Source: Carex sylvatica
Lineage: Eukaryota; Streptophyta; Magnoliopsida; Poales; Cyperaceae
Assembly (NCBI GenBank): GCA_964058845.1
Contig: CAXKVR010000138.1
Coordinates: 744,001-808,000, forward strand
Direction: 5' to 3'
Length of the DNA stretch: 64,000 bases
Shown here: in pieces, positions 11,612-23,517 of the stretch
How the letters are laid out: every line of letters starts with the position of its first letter
Position numbering within the stretch: the first letter of the stretch is position 1
Translations under genes and position numbers: made by a program
The notes under the pieces: model-generated
What the model was told of the DNA's origin: nothing
Databases searched by the model: none
What the model saw: the letters and a program-made list of their open reading frames with translations, nothing else

Positions 11612-13060
11612 ATGCCGCGATCGAAGAGAAATGATCATCCCGAGGATGAGGAAGCTATTGACGTGACAGCCGTCAATGAGAGACTTGCTTGTTTCACCAA
11701 GGAGACCCAGGCCTTGTTTCAAATCAGAGATGAGCATATTGATCGGGTAGACGGGGCGATTAAAGAAACCAACACTAAGCTTGATGCGCTCACTACGATG
11801 TTCACTGAATGGATCTCCAGGCAGCCACAAGAAAAGGGGGAATGTAGCAGCACATCCGTGCGAGGCCGTAAGTGAGCCAGGAGAGTCAACGATCGGGAGA
11901 GAAGCATCTCACCGAATTGGGAGAGAAATGATGGGCCTGAAATCAGAAGAGAGACTAGTCATCAAGGGAATCCACAACAAGCACAAAAGGTTCATCTACC
12001 CCGATTAGATTTCCCGGTTTTTGATGGTACTAATCCCATTGACTAGTATGAGGATTGCAATTTCTATTTCGAGGTATACCAGACATCTGAGATGTAAAAA
12101 ACTAGGATGGCATCCATGAATTTTCGTGGTGATGCCAAAGAATGGTATAGCTGTTATCGAACTGAAAACCCTAATCCTCCATGGCAAATCTTGGTAGAAG
12201 AAGTCTTCGAGAGGTTCAAAGCTAGAAGCAGTACCAATCCTGTGATGCAATTCAAAAAAATTCAGCAATCTGTACTGTGGAAGAGTACATCAGACAGTTC
12301 CAAAAGGCCAAATCTAGACTGGTATCTGAAACCGGCATTAAACAAGATTTTTTCTTTGTGTGGAGTTTTGTGTGTGGGCTGAGAGAAGAGTTGCAAAATC
12401 CAATCAACCTCTTCAAACCTAAAACTTTGAATGCAGCTTTTAACCTAGCTTTGGAAATGGAAGTGGTAGTGAAGAAACCCAATTACCTCAAATCTCAACC
12501 TTTTCAGCCCTTTAAGACCACTAAACCAGTTGATTTTAGTTCCAAGAAATGGCCTGACACAAACCCAAATCCAAAACCACATAACAACCCCACTCTTGAG
12601 CAAAAAAAAATAATGAATCTGTGTTATAAATGTGGGGAGAAATGATTTCATGGACACAAGTGCAGTAAGAGTTTGCATGTGTTGAATGCTGAGGAAGTCG
12701 AACCAGATCTTTTGAATGAAGAAGAGGATGAGTACATGGGAGAGGAACCCATTGTTACTCTAAACAGCATCAGCAACTCGAATCTGAGTCAAACCCTCAG
12801 ATATCCGGGTTCCATGCAAGATATACCCATCTGTGTTTTGATTGATACTGAAGCTTCACACTCTTTCATCCACCCAAAACTGGTTCAAAGTCTCAACTTG
12901 CCTACTACCAAAACTACCCCTCTACCAGTAATATGTGCTATGGGTAATAGAGTGGTTTCTAAATCCATGTGTCAAGGTGCTGTTTTTGCTCTACAAGGGC
13001 ATCCATTTTCAACAAATTTGAGGCTGTTAGATTGCTAAGGTTATGATGTAATTTTAGGAG
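11612..13060 (+). pseudogene. gag and aspartic protease region of the retrotransposon, broken
   Basis: The frame opens with ATG at 11,612 but stops at 11,873-11,875, and the reading frame changes after that. Retrotransposon gag sequence follows in pieces: an FPVFDGTNP block near 12,010, KEWYSCYR near 12,138 and GLREELQ near 12,376. A zinc knuckle with CYKCGEK at about 12,622-12,642 is interrupted by TGA. The protease domain (CVLIDTEASHSF near 12,832) has DTE where the catalytic triad is normally DTG or DSG. A TAA at about 13,036 separates protease from RT. The in-frame stops look like C-to-T or G-to-A changes (Trp, Arg and Gln codons), as expected from decay of methylated DNA. Confidence 0.85.
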
Positions 13061-15981
13061 TGGATTGGATTGCCAGTATGGGTGATATAAAGATGAATTT
13101 AGAAGATGGTAGATTCGCACTAAAGAAAGATGGCAAGAAGATCAAATTGGTTACTAAACTAGAGGGGGCGGAGTTGCAAATGTGTGAAGGAGATATTAAA
13201 CTAAGCAAGGAAATGAGGCAAGGAAGCCAGTTGTGGTATGGTGAGTTGTTCAGATTAGTAGAAGAGACTGATTTTCAAGATTTAGTCTTGCATCCATTGG
13301 TTCAAGGAGTATTGAATGAATTCCAGTCAATTTTTGAAGAGCCTAAATCCCTTCCCCCCAAGAGGGTTATTGATCACAAAATTGAGCTCAAACCAGATTC
13401 TCAACCTTTCACTCAAAGACCATACCGTTTCTCACATTACCAAAAACTTGAGATTGAGAAGATTGTGCAGGAATTGATCCATAATTCCTTTATTCAACCA
13501 AGTATCAGCAACTACTCCTCTCCAGTGCTGTTAGTAAAGAAGAAGGACAACTCTTGGCGTATGTGCATAGATTATAGAAGGCTAAATGAAGATACCATCA
13601 AAAATAAGTTTCCTATCCCCATTATCGATGATTTAATTGATGAATTGTATGGGGCACATTTCTTTTCCAAGCTGGACCTGAGATCGGGTTATCACCAAAT
13701 AAAAATGCATGAGGGAGATGTGCACAAGATGGCTTTTAGCACTCATGAAGGCCACTATGAGTTTAAAGTCATGCCTTTTGGCTTGACTAATGCTCCAGCC
13801 ACTTTTCAAGCTCTAATGAACAACCTTTTCAAACCTTATCTCAGGAAATTTATTCTTGTATTTTTTGATGATATTTTGGTGTATAGCAGGGACCTTGATT
13901 CACACGTGCAACACCTCCAGCAAGCTCTACGGGTGCTGCAAGAAAATCAGCTATATGTGAAAATGTCCAAGTGCTCCTTTGCTGTCAACCAAGTGGAGTA
14001 CTTAGGTCACCTGATTTCCAAGGAGGGAGTGGCCACTGATCCAAGCAAGATAGAGGCAATGCTACACTGGCCGGTACCACAGACAGTCAAAGGCTTGAGG
14101 GGCTTCCTTGGCCTAACTGGGTACTACAAAAGGTTTGTAAAAGGCTATGGGGTAATTTCAAAGCCTCTGACTGAATTGCTGAAAAAGAATGCATTCAAGT
14201 GGAATAGTGAGGCACAACAAGCATTTGAAGAATTAAAGAAATCCATGGTATCAGCTCCTGTGCTTCAACTACCTGATTACAGCCAACCTTTTGTGGTAGA
14301 AACTGATGCAAGTCAGTTTGGAATAGGAGCAGTTCTCATGCAGAATAGAAAGCCTATTGCCTATTTGAGTAAGAAGCTAGGGGTAAGAAGTCAGGCACTG
14401 TCAACTTATGAGAAGGAATTGCTAGCTCTCTTCACAGCAGTTACAAAATGGAAACATTACTTACTAGGTTCTGAATTCATCATCAGAACTGATCAAATCA
14501 GTCTGAAGTATTTGCTGGAACAAAGAGTAAATACACCAATGCAGCATAGGGGTTTGAGCAAACTGCTAGGGTTGAATTACAAAATAGATTACAAAAAAGG
14601 GGCAGAAAATCAAGTAGCTGATGCACTCTCTAGAAGGGAAGAGCAAGGTGAAGAAGGGAAAAAAGGGAGTGAATTGATGGCTGTTACTGAACTAATACCT
14701 AGATGGGTGCAAGAAATCAGATCCAGTTACACTGATGATCCATGGAGTGAAGGGTTGAAAAAGAAAGTGAGAGAAGGACCTGAACAAGCCGAGGATACAA
14801 AATTGTCAGAACACCAAGGGGCATTATACTACAAAAATAGAATTTGTGTGGGAGGTAGCGGAAATTGGAGACAAGAAATTTTGAGAGAACTGCATGCCTC
14901 TTGCTTAGGAGGTCACTCGGGGATTGATGCCACGTATCAAAGGGTGAAGAAGCAATTTTTTTGGCCTGGGCTGAAAGAGGCAGTGCATCAGTATGTACAG
15001 AAGTGTGGGAATTGTCAAATTAACAAAACTGAACATACAGCTACAGCTGGTCTTCTCCAACCCCTACCAATACCTAAGGGAGCATGGGTGAGCATAGGGA
15101 TGGACTTCATTACTGGTCTTCCTAAATCTAAGGGGTTTGAGGTAATCATGGTTGTAGTTGATCGTTTTACCAAATACGCCCATTTTGTGCTTTTATGTCA
15201 TCCTTTCAGAGCATCCACTGTAGCTCAAGCATTTATGGATGAGGTGTATAAGCTTCATGGTCTACCTAATAGTATCATATCGGATCGAGATCCAATTTTT
15301 ACAAGTCGATTTTGGCGTGAGTTAATGGCTAAGCTAGAGGTTCAGCTCAACATGAGCACGGCATATCACCCTCAATCGGATGGCCAAACCGAGAAGGTGA
15401 ATCAGTGTCTAGAGGCCTATTTATGTGGCATGGTGTACAATAAGCAAGGGAGATGGGCTAATTACCTGACATTGGCGGAGTGGTGGTATAATTCAAATTA
15501 TCACAGTGCTATCAAAGCTTCGCCCTTTGAAGCGCTATATGGTTACTCTCCTCCTCAGATGGGTTTGGGTAGTGCTCCAAGAAGTCAAGTTGAGTCAGTA
15601 AATGATTACTTGAGAGATCGCCAGACAGCTTTTGCTCAACTGAAGGCAAATTTGGTTAAAGCTCAAGAAAGGATGAAGCGAAATGAAGATAAACACCGTA
15701 GCGAAAGAAGATTCGAGGTAGGAAGTTGGGTTTATCTGAAACTTCAGCCGTATCGACAGATTTCAGTGGCTGGGGTGCGCAATCCAAAACTGAGTTCAAA
15801 GTATTACGGGCCTTTCAAAGTTGTTCAAAAGATCGGTACCGTAGCATACCGGCTTAGCTTACCACCCAATTCGGTCATACACCCGGTTTTCCATGTGTCC
15901 CAGCTAAAGGCAAAGTGGGAGATAACCAGGTACCTTCTCCGGTGCTTCCCATGCTTGGTCCAGAAGTCAATTCAAATCTGA
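13060..15981 (+). CDS. Retrotransposon pol: RT, RNase H and integrase (973 codons open)
   Basis: This long open frame of the chromovirus starts inside the protease-RT linker (GVDWIASMG); its first ATG is unlikely to be a natural start. In order it has: RT with [17 protein letters not shown] (about residue 160) and the FFDDILVYS active site (about 268); RNase H with [12 protein letters not shown] (about 413); an integrase zinc finger HHCC ([10 protein letters not shown] ... KCGNCQ, about 610-655); the integrase core with D in [10 protein letters not shown] in SDRDPIF, and E within GQTEKVNQ; then a GPY/F module (YYGPFKV) and [10 protein letters not shown] one-base deletion near 15,915 shifts the frame, so the chromodomain falls in another frame and the protein ends at 15,981 with unrelated residues. 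It would be expressed only as part of gag-pol, which is broken upstream. Confidence 0.85.
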   Translation: MDWIASMGDIKMNLEDGRFALKKDGKKIKLVTKLEGAELQMCEGDIKLSKEMRQGSQLWYGELFRLVEETDFQDLVLHPLVQGVLNEFQSIFEEPKSLPPKRVIDHKIELKPDSQPFTQRPYRFSHYQKLEIEKIVQELIHNSFIQPSISNYSSPVLLVKKKDNSWRMCIDYRRLNEDTIKNKFPIPIIDDLIDELYGAHFFSKLDLRSGYHQIKMHEGDVHKMAFSTHEGHYEFKVMPFGLTNAPATFQALMNNLFKPYLRKFILVFFDDILVYSRDLDSHVQHLQQALRVLQENQLYVKMSKCSFAVNQVEYLGHLISKEGVATDPSKIEAMLHWPVPQTVKGLRGFLGLTGYYKRFVKGYGVISKPLTELLKKNAFKWNSEAQQAFEELKKSMVSAPVLQLPDYSQPFVVETDASQFGIGAVLMQNRKPIAYLSKKLGVRSQALSTYEKELLALFTAVTKWKHYLLGSEFIIRTDQISLKYLLEQRVNTPMQHRGLSKLLGLNYKIDYKKGAENQVADALSRREEQGEEGKKGSELMAVTELIPRWVQEIRSSYTDDPWSEGLKKKVREGPEQAEDTKLSEHQGALYYKNRICVGGSGNWRQEILRELHASCLGGHSGIDATYQRVKKQFFWPGLKEAVHQYVQKCGNCQINKTEHTATAGLLQPLPIPKGAWVSIGMDFITGLPKSKGFEVIMVVVDRFTKYAHFVLLCHPFRASTVAQAFMDEVYKLHGLPNSIISDRDPIFTSRFWRELMAKLEVQLNMSTAYHPQSDGQTEKVNQCLEAYLCGMVYNKQGRWANYLTLAEWWYNSNYHSAIKASPFEALYGYSPPQMGLGSAPRSQVESVNDYLRDRQTAFAQLKANLVKAQERMKRNEDKHRSERRFEVGSWVYLKLQPYRQISVAGVRNPKLSSKYYGPFKVVQKIGTVAYRLSLPPNSVIHPVFHVSQLKAKWEITRYLLRCFPCLVQKSIQI

Positions 15982-16319
15982 AACCTCAGTTGATTTTGGC
16001 CAGGAAAATGGTGAAGAAGGGAAACGCAGCAGCAGCTCAAGTTTTGATTCAATGGCAAAATCAATTTCGTGAGGACGCCACTTGGGAAGATTATGATCGA
16101 ATTGCTCGCCAGTTTCCCGATTTTATTCGTGAGGACACGAATTTGTTTAAGGGAGGGGGAATGCAACGAAATGAATCTGATTTGGGTGAATTAAGAGTGG
16201 CTGTTGAGCTAGTGAAGGAGGAAAGAGGAAAAGGGGATGCGGGCAAGAAGGTCAGCAAGCTCGGTCAGATGAGTTTAAAGAGGAAGAGAAACTGTGACTG
16301 GGACCCACAATTAAAATAA
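15915..16319 (+). pseudogene. Detached chromodomain tail of pol, running into the 3' LTR
   Basis: In the +1 frame after the frameshift, ILARKMVKKGN, VLIQWQN and DATWEDYD (about 15,993-16,105) form a chromodomain of the type that targets chromoviruses to heterochromatin. There is no stop before the LTR. The frame stays open into the 3' LTR and ends at TAA 16,317-16,319, adding about 50 lysine-rich residues encoded by LTR sequence. Confidence 0.75.
16147..16161 (+). other. Polypurine tract
   Basis: A purine-rich run, AAGGGAGGGGGA, ends directly at the 3' LTR start. This is the standard primer position for plus-strand DNA synthesis. Confidence 0.75.
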
Positions 16320-16663
16320 GGTCCAGAGCAGTTAGAAGAAATAATCGCTTTAGTGTTTCAGTTCAGACAGCACCACTTCAGCTTATTTTGCATATGTGGC
16401 AGCCATGTGGCAAGTGGAGATGCAATAGGAGTCAATTCCTTACTATTTTTAACAAATTTAATTTTGTTTGAATCGTCTATATAAGACAGATGTAATGAAG
16501 GATCTAGATATGAATAAAAGTATCCAATTTTACAGAAGGTTCTAACATTGTTCTTGCCACTTACTTCCTCTGTTTTCTTAATTTCCACCATAATTCCTTT
16601 CTGTTCTTCATTGGAATCGATTGAACTCGGTTCTAATCAGCTGCAGGAGATATTCTTGTAGCA
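16162..16663 (+). repeat. 3' LTR
   Basis: 502 bp, same termini as the 5' LTR, with 8 substitutions between them. It is followed by GACTA, which matches 4 of 5 bases of the 5' flank. Confidence 0.93.
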
Positions 16664-17435
16664 GACTAGCACCGCTGACGGAGAAAGAACCGACGGAGGA
16701 GGAACTGGCGGGCGGAGGAGGGAGGATCCATGGTTGTCAGGCGGACGGAGTAGGGAGGATCCGTGGTTGTCTTCTCTTGTCAGGCGGGAGGATGAGGGTT
16801 TAGCCTTGCTCTCTTCGTTTTAGGCGGATCCAACTATCGAGCAAATAGACCCAAGCAGCCAAAAATTTGATCCACATAATCTTCAGCAGGGTATTTTGGT
16901 CACTGTTAAAATTTATTGTATTTTCAGAATAATTTAAATTAAAAATCTGAATTTAGTGTATAATTGTGGCAATTTGCTTAATTTCATGACTTTGGAGTGG
17001 CAAAAAACTAATTTCATGTTTTGAGGTGACAAATAACTAATTTTTAAGTTATGAAGTGGCAAATAAAAAGATTTCCTCATAAATTAAGTTTGCAACTAAA
17101 TTCATACATACTAAAATACTAAATCTCCAAATTCATACAAACATAGTTCACAAAATAAATTCATGCATACTAAATTCACACAAATTCATACTTGAACCGA
17201 GCTGGCCCGCCAGCTTACGAGCGAGCTAAGTCCCAGCTCAAACTTATTAATTTTAAATCGAGCTAGTTATGAACTGACTCATTAACAGCTCAGTCCACTA
17301 ACAAAAAAGTTGTTAGCGAGTGAATCAGATATGAGCTATAATTGATCCACGAACTACAAGCTTTTTGTGCCACTCTTAGTCCTCAATGTTAAAAATGACG
17401 ATCTCATGCATAATAGCACTGTCCATAGATATTAG
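16664..17435. other. Intergenic spacer with a GC-rich patch
   Basis: 16,669-16,805 is GC-rich with imperfect repeats of GGAGGATCCRTGGTTGTC. It has no recognisable protein; the 60-codon frame here starts inside the LTR. The rest is AT-rich spacer. Confidence 0.4.
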
Positions 17436-18187
17436 TAGAGTGGAAAAAATGGCACGTCGGAGCTAGCTCCGTCACAGAACGATACGGCTTTGTCACGGCA
17501 TGGGTGTCAGATACGTGTCGTGGCTCGTGTGTCCTGTGCAGTGATCATTTGCATGCCGTGACCAATTGTTAGCAAAGAAGACACGGCACGGGGCGGCGTA
17601 AAAATTACCTTCATCACTGCACGGAACACGGCACGACATGAAACACGGCACGACATGGAACGGGAGACACGGTTACAATTTGAAAAAAAGGTGTACTTAT
17701 TTTAATTCTTCTGGGTTGAATTATTTGAACAAAATCTTATAGAATAAAAAAATAGAGCAAAAACTTATATATTTTTTGTTCAGTTAGAAACTCAGAATCA
17801 ATTTAATTCTTCTGGGTTGAATTATTTGATTTTAGTTTTTGCTAGTTTTTTACTAGTTCTAAGTTAGAATTAGAATTAGTTACTGATTTTAAAAATTTCT
17901 AGATTATGTCCTAAATCAAAAATTATGATTAGTTATTGGTTTTAAATATTTGTTAAAGTGACAGTCACGGCACGTTTGGTTACGGCACGACTTAATCACG
18001 GCACGACTTGATCACGACACGACTTGATCACGACACGCGAGTTATAGCGTGACTCACGTGCCGTAACCATCCCTTGTAATTTTGGTCACAGCACAGCACG
18101 ACACGTAAAAAATTAACTTGATCACGTCACGGCATACGATCAAAGTCACGACGTATTAGTCACGCACAGCCCGTTTTTTCCACACTA
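17436..18187. mobile_element. Non-autonomous hAT element, 752 bp
   Basis: The ends TAGAGTGGAAAAAATGG and CCCGTTTTTTCCACACTA are inverted repeats. The flanks GATATTAG (17,428-17,435) and TATATTAG (18,188-18,195) match at 7 of 8 positions. The inner ends are packed with CACGGCACGAC-type motifs in both orientations (17,570-17,665 and 17,965-18,160), as in the subterminal transposase-binding regions of hAT elements. No transposase is encoded. It ends about 385 bp upstream of the NET2-like start codon. Confidence 0.75.
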
Positions 18188-18572
18188 TATATTAGATATA
18201 TTAGGATGAATGAAAAGGAAAGGTCGAAAGGAGAGTAGAATAAAACTATGCGTATACGGTATATCATTAAAATCTACACCGAGTCTAGGGCGTACAATTA
18301 CCGTGTGATGCCACCCGAGCTGCCCAGCCTAGGTTGACAAAGGAGCTGATAGCCAGATACAATTCGTGCTCCCCTTTACTTTCCTTTTCAAAAGCAAAGC
18401 ATTTTCTTTTTCGTTTTTCGTTTTTAACCTTGCGTCTTGGACATGCTTTTCTTTCCGCCTTTTCTAGTCCAATCTTCATCGTACTCTCCGGTCCTCATTC
18501 TCGCTGCTTCATGATCCATCTCTAGGATCAATTTTCAAAAAGGAAGAGTGCGAGAGAAAGAGAGGCGGAGAG

Positions 18573-21500
18573 ATGTTGCAACGAGCGGCGAGTAATGCGT
18601 ACTCTTGGTGGTGGGCCAGTCGAATTAGGACGAACCAGTCGAAATGGCTGGACGGAAATCTTCAAGGTCTATCTTTCTCCTTCAAATTCGACTTTTTAAG
18701 TCGTGCCTTTTATTTTCATTTTCATAATTATTAGTTTTTGGATGTGGTACTGGGCCTCTGGAATGATTCTTTTCCTGCATAAGATTCAGCACTTACAATT
18801 AGAATTAAAAATTCTGATCAATGTTTGCTTAACATGTGTCGATTTGGTATTTGCAACTTGAATTTGAGAATTGGTAGAGAAAGCCTCAATTCCAGAGATA
18901 TTAACATTTTGTGAATTTTTGTGGATCATGATATCCAACTGATTGTTTAAGTTGCTGCCACCTGTGCAACTGTAGCTATATAAACGGTGAGTATGGTGCA
19001 GTTTGCCTGATAGTTTGTATAAATAGAAAGGAAAATAATTGATGGAAGGGCTTGGTTGCAACAAGTTCAAGTTCAACAGTCAAGAGGGTTCATCTAAACA
19101 AAATGTTCTAGGGACCAAAAACTGAACCAAGCACTAGAGTCAGAGGTCCAAATCAGATTTTCCTCAATCACTAACCAGAACTATTGACTTAAATAGTACT
19201 TAAGGCCCAAATAAGTAAAGCAATTTTTCTCATAGCTTGATCAAAATACAAATTATGTTGTACCAGAGATGAATGATCGGGTGACAGTAATTTTAAAGCT
19301 TCTTGGTGAAGAGGCTGACTCGTTTGCGAAGAGAGCAGAGATGTACTACAAGAGGCGGCCTGAGGTGATAAGCAACGTTGAGGAGGCATACCGAGCATAT
19401 CGGGCCTTGGCTGAGCGGTATGACCATGTCTCAGGGGAGCTCCACAAGGCAAACCACACCATTGCAGCCGCCTTCCCGGAGCAGGTCCAATACGCAATGT
19501 TGGAAGATGATGACGAAGATGACTCTGAGCATGCACCAAAGGCCATAACACCAATCGACCCCTCCAAGATTCGAAAATCGACTGTTGAAGGTATGTAGTC
19601 TAACCAGGGTTTTGGTCGGTGTGGATCTAGTTTCACTGTTGGTAACTTACTATCTTGGTATGAGTTTGTATCACTGGGATGTGGATTTGGTCAAGTTATG
19701 ACCAGTATGCCTTATATTGTACTTGCTGGGTCACCACAAAAACAGTAGGGACTTGAATCTGCATAGAGCAGAAGGTGGTATTGCACCATGGATTTGGTAG
19801 TGGACCAACTGGTATCAGTTTCAGTCATGAGGATAAAGGTACTGTATGCTATGCTTCATGCATACTATATTACTATTGCAGCCTTCAATGACCAATTTCA
19901 GATTTTGATAAGCTCTCTATAGCTATTGCATTATCAAGTATTGAGCTATAGCTACAGCTTGAGTTTATTGTTCTCGACTTGATCAGGTTTATTGAAGAAG
20001 AAAAAGAGGGACAAGGAGAAAGAGAAAAGAAAACCCAAATCTAACCTGAAATTAAGCATAGAGAAAGCACAAGCAGAAATAGACCGCCTCCAGAAAGCCA
20101 TTCTTGTGCTCCAGACCGAGAAGGAGTTCATTAAATCCTCCTACGAGAGTGGCATTGCCAAGTACTGGGAGATTGAGAAACAGATGGTGGAGATGCAAGA
20201 GGAGGTCTGCTCATTGCAAGACCAGTCAGGGGCAACTGGCACAGTTATTGAGGATGAGGAAGCACGTGCACTGATGACTGCCACAGCCTTGAAATCTTGT
20301 GAGGAGGCTATTGTGCGGTTGAAGGAGCAGCAAAAAGAGTCAGCCGAGCAGGCTCGGGTTGAGTCCGAGCGGATTCAGGTTGCTATCGAGAAGTTGAACT
20401 CTATTAAGGCCGAGTCAAATGAGCCTGCTCAAAATCAAGAGTTGACCGAGTCAACCGAGCCAATTAAGATTTTTGATGAGGCAGAGGGGATTAAGGTTCA
20501 GCAGCAAGACCAACTTGATGTGATATGTGAGAAGGTCAAGCAGCACTTTGAGATGAATCCAGAAACCTCTGTGGAGGAAATTGCTAACAAGATAGATGAG
20601 CTTGTGTGTAAGGTGATTGAGCTTGAGATGACGGTTTCATCCTTGAATACTCGGATCAATCACTTGAGTGCTGAGAATGGAGAGTTGGAGAAGCACTTGA
20701 AGAAATTAGATGAGGAGAAGACCGGGCTGTTTAATGGCTCAAATGATTTAAATATAAAACTGAAGGAAGCAGAAAAGGAGTTAAAAAGTGTGAAGGATTT
20801 GGAAAAAAGTGTCAAAGAAGAAGAGAGGGCCGTTGCAAATGGGTTTACTGAGGTGGTGAACTGTTTGCGAAATGTTTCCAAGAAGTTTGAGACTGGAGAG
20901 GGGAAAGAGACAAATGTAAGTTCGAAAGAAAACATGGTCGATTTTGTTCAATCCGAGCCTGCTTATGAAAATAACTCATTTGAAGAGAAGGATCAAAAAG
21001 TTGGTCCAGCCAGTGGACCGACAGTGGGTGATGCTGCCAGTTCATCAGTAATTGGTGAAGAAGATGTGAAAGAGATTGTGGAAGTTCATGAAATTAAAGA
21101 AGAGTTGGTGAAAGATCAAACAGTCGAAAGTCTAGAAGAGGAGAAAGTTGAGGAAAGAGAATCAAAAGAAAATGCACTTCAAATTTTGGAACACAATGCC
21201 ACTAAGATCATGGGTAAAGAAGAAGACGAGGTCAGAGATGAAAAAGAGCCAAAAATGACTGAGGACAAAGGAGAGATCTTTTCACAAAATAGTGAGATCG
21301 TTGAGATAGATTCGTTGAAAGCCAGTAAAAATAAGTACAGAAGAGGAATCTCTTTACAACAAGGTGAAGAGCAATATGCACCTTTGACAGAAACAGTACC
21401 CAATTTCAGAGGAGAAGAGAAAGATGGCGCACTGAGCTGGCAGGAGTTGTTATTAGATGGGCTCGAAGGTAGAGATAAAATTTTACTGGCTGACTACACT

Positions 21501-22454
21501 GCAATCCTTAGAAGTTACAAGGAGACAACGAAGAGGCTCAATGAGGTAGAAAAGAGAAATCAAGAGCAGTTTAGCGAGATGGCAAGGTTAGTTCAGGAAT
21601 TACGGAAAGATAATGCCTTGAAGGATGAAGAGATTCGGTCTTTAATGCAGTTATTGAGCTCCTTTAAAATGAACTCCAGTGGCAGTGATGTGGTTGCTGA
21701 TGGGTCCAGTGCAATATTTGAGACAGAAAATCTAGAGCGAAAAAGTGATTCATCAATTGAAGAGAAACTGAAAGTAGACATTGATTCGATGTTTGAAGAG
21801 AATTTCAAATTCATGCTAAGAATTAGCGCTTCCTTGAATCGCACGCAAGAATTTGAAACCAGATACAAGAAAATAGAATCTGAGTTAAAGAAAGCAGCAG
21901 ACAAGTGCAAGGAGGATTCAAGTAAAGGTTCCTTACCAGATTCAGATGCAAAATCAAAACCCGAAACAACCGAAAAAAGACTGAGGGATTTAAAGACCGA
22001 ACTTGATGTGTGGCTAGAACAAATCACATTGCTCAAACAGGAACTACAAGGCAGGGTTTCATCCCTTACCGGTGTGCGAGATGAGATAAGTGAGGCGGTA
22101 CGCAGTAGCACTGCTATTGATGGGTCCCGCTTGTCAGTATTTCAAGGCGAGGTGCTTGGGTTGCAATTGGGGAGTGACAAGGCTGAAATTGAGTTGCGTG
22201 CAGGTCTAGATGTTGTAAGTGGCATACGGATTAAAGTGGATAGTGAGCTGTCTAAGATTAAAGAGAGCTTTGAGTTGCCAAGGTCTGAAAGTGAGCGTAA
22301 TACTAAGTGGGAACACTTCAAGCAACACCCGAGTAAAAGCCGGGTCCCACTCAGAAACTTTCTTTTCGGGCCGAAACCCAAACCTAAGAAAAAGCCTTCA
22401 TTTTTTGCCTGTATTAATCCTGTGTTCCAGAAGCAGTATAGTGACCGGGAATGA
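18573..22454 (+). CDS. NET2: NET2-like (NETWORKED family) actin-binding protein, 961 aa
   Basis: Three exons: 18,573-18,666, 19,267-19,590 and 19,987-22,454 (2,886 nt, phases 1/1). The start is MLQRAASNAYSWWWASRIR, the family's canonical N-terminus. Residues about 10-95 form the NAB/KIP1 actin-binding domain (SKWLDGNLQ, FAKRAEMYYKRRPE, AYRALAERYDHVS). A long coiled coil rich in E, K, L and Q follows from about 140. The NET2-specific block SWQELLLDGLEGRDKILL lies at about 620 and the C-terminal RVPLRNFLFGPKPKPKK at about 925. Family knowledge: NET2 proteins are pollen-expressed, bind F-actin through NAB and link it to the pollen-tube plasma membrane through receptor-like kinases. The reading frame is intact, the length is close to the Arabidopsis members, and both junctions preserve the frame. 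Subfamily assignment is strong; the exact orthologue is not determined. Confidence 0.95.
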
Positions 22455-23509
22455 TTCAAAATTATTAGGTACTTCCCTTCTTGATTAGTTGTTTCGTTTT
22501 ATCTTCTAAATAAATATATGGTCAAGAGGCAGAGGCTTTACAGAAAAAAACATTGTTCTCATGTCCATAAACGGTGTTATAAACTTTGTGTAATATTGCT
22601 ACATGTTTTGTTAAATTGGATTGTCTAAATAGCAGCTCCCTGGATATATAGAATACAATTGATCTTTATTGTATATGCAAGAGTGAGCTTGATTTGACTG
22701 TTTCGACTGACATATAACTGAAATTTTGTAGGTTCTGCATTCATAGAAGACAAAGGTGACGAGTGTGAATTAATGATGGTGGATATCTGAGTCCAGTATT
22801 TAAGTCGGCTCAGTTGGTCTACAAAGCCACAGATATTTGTTTGATATTTTTTTTTGGTTTTTTTTTTTTTTTTTTGGAATGTAAATATTCTTGTATTTTC
22901 TATTATCTCTCAAAGATAAAATTCAAATTCATACAAAATCGATTGATTTTAGTGAAGTTTTTCAATAAAAGAGTTTGTAATGATATCTGTGTTACCGGCT
23001 ATCTGATGTCTATGTCAATTATTGATTACAATGTTATTATACATCTGGTTGTGATTTGATCATCTTATGTGCTACTTGTTTTCTATTTGAACATAGTGCC
23101 TTTGATTATATGCAGGGCAGCAATACGTAGATCCTAGAATTAGTTTGGGAACTTGCAATGCTAGATTTAAATAAAAACGTAGATCCTTTAATTACTTTAC
23201 TCGTGGAAATAAATTATGAAATTAATCCTATCTCATCAACAAAAATTAAATAAAAACATTTTGGATTTTTTTTTTTTAAACCTTGGCAGAAGCTGCGAAG
23301 TTGGATTTATTGATACCAGTTCGTGCTCATCTACGCTCTAAACCACAGCTATACGTGTTCTATTAACGGCCAGCCTTGCGAGACCACACGAGATGTTCTA
23401 ATAAATTTCGTTGTTAAATTTTATTCAATAAAAAATGAAAAACGCATGTTGTTTTCTACAATAACAACGATTTAAGAGGTAAAACATTATAAACATATCA
23501 ATATCTTCA
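22455..23509. other. NET2 3' flank and spacer
   Basis: Probable 3' UTR after the stop at 22,454 (AT-rich, AATAAA-like motifs around 22,505), then spacer with T-runs (22,846-22,876). No further gene is seen. Confidence 0.45.
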
Positions 23510-23517
23510 ATTTATAC

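Larger units (their letters stand above)
11043..16663 (+). mobile_element. Ty3/gypsy chromovirus LTR retrotransposon, complete but decayed
   Basis: A 5,621-bp element with TG...CA LTRs of 502 bp each. It has a primer binding site, gag-pro-pol order with integrase after RNase H, and a C-terminal chromodomain. The flanks are GACTG (11,038-11,042) and GACTA (16,664-16,668), a 5-bp target duplication with one mismatch. The chromodomain, compact size and single-frame gag-pol point to a chromovirus, perhaps the Reina clade; the clade is inference. The LTRs differ at 8 of 502 positions by eye. Gag and protease carry several nonsense changes and pol has a late frameshift, so the copy cannot encode its own proteins. 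Confidence 0.93.

Noticed and set aside
20660..22459. Minus-strand frames of 66-172 codons under the NET2 gene
   Set aside because: Antisense shadows of the large coding exon, Ser/Phe/Leu-rich as expected from the reverse complement of Glu/Lys-rich sequence.
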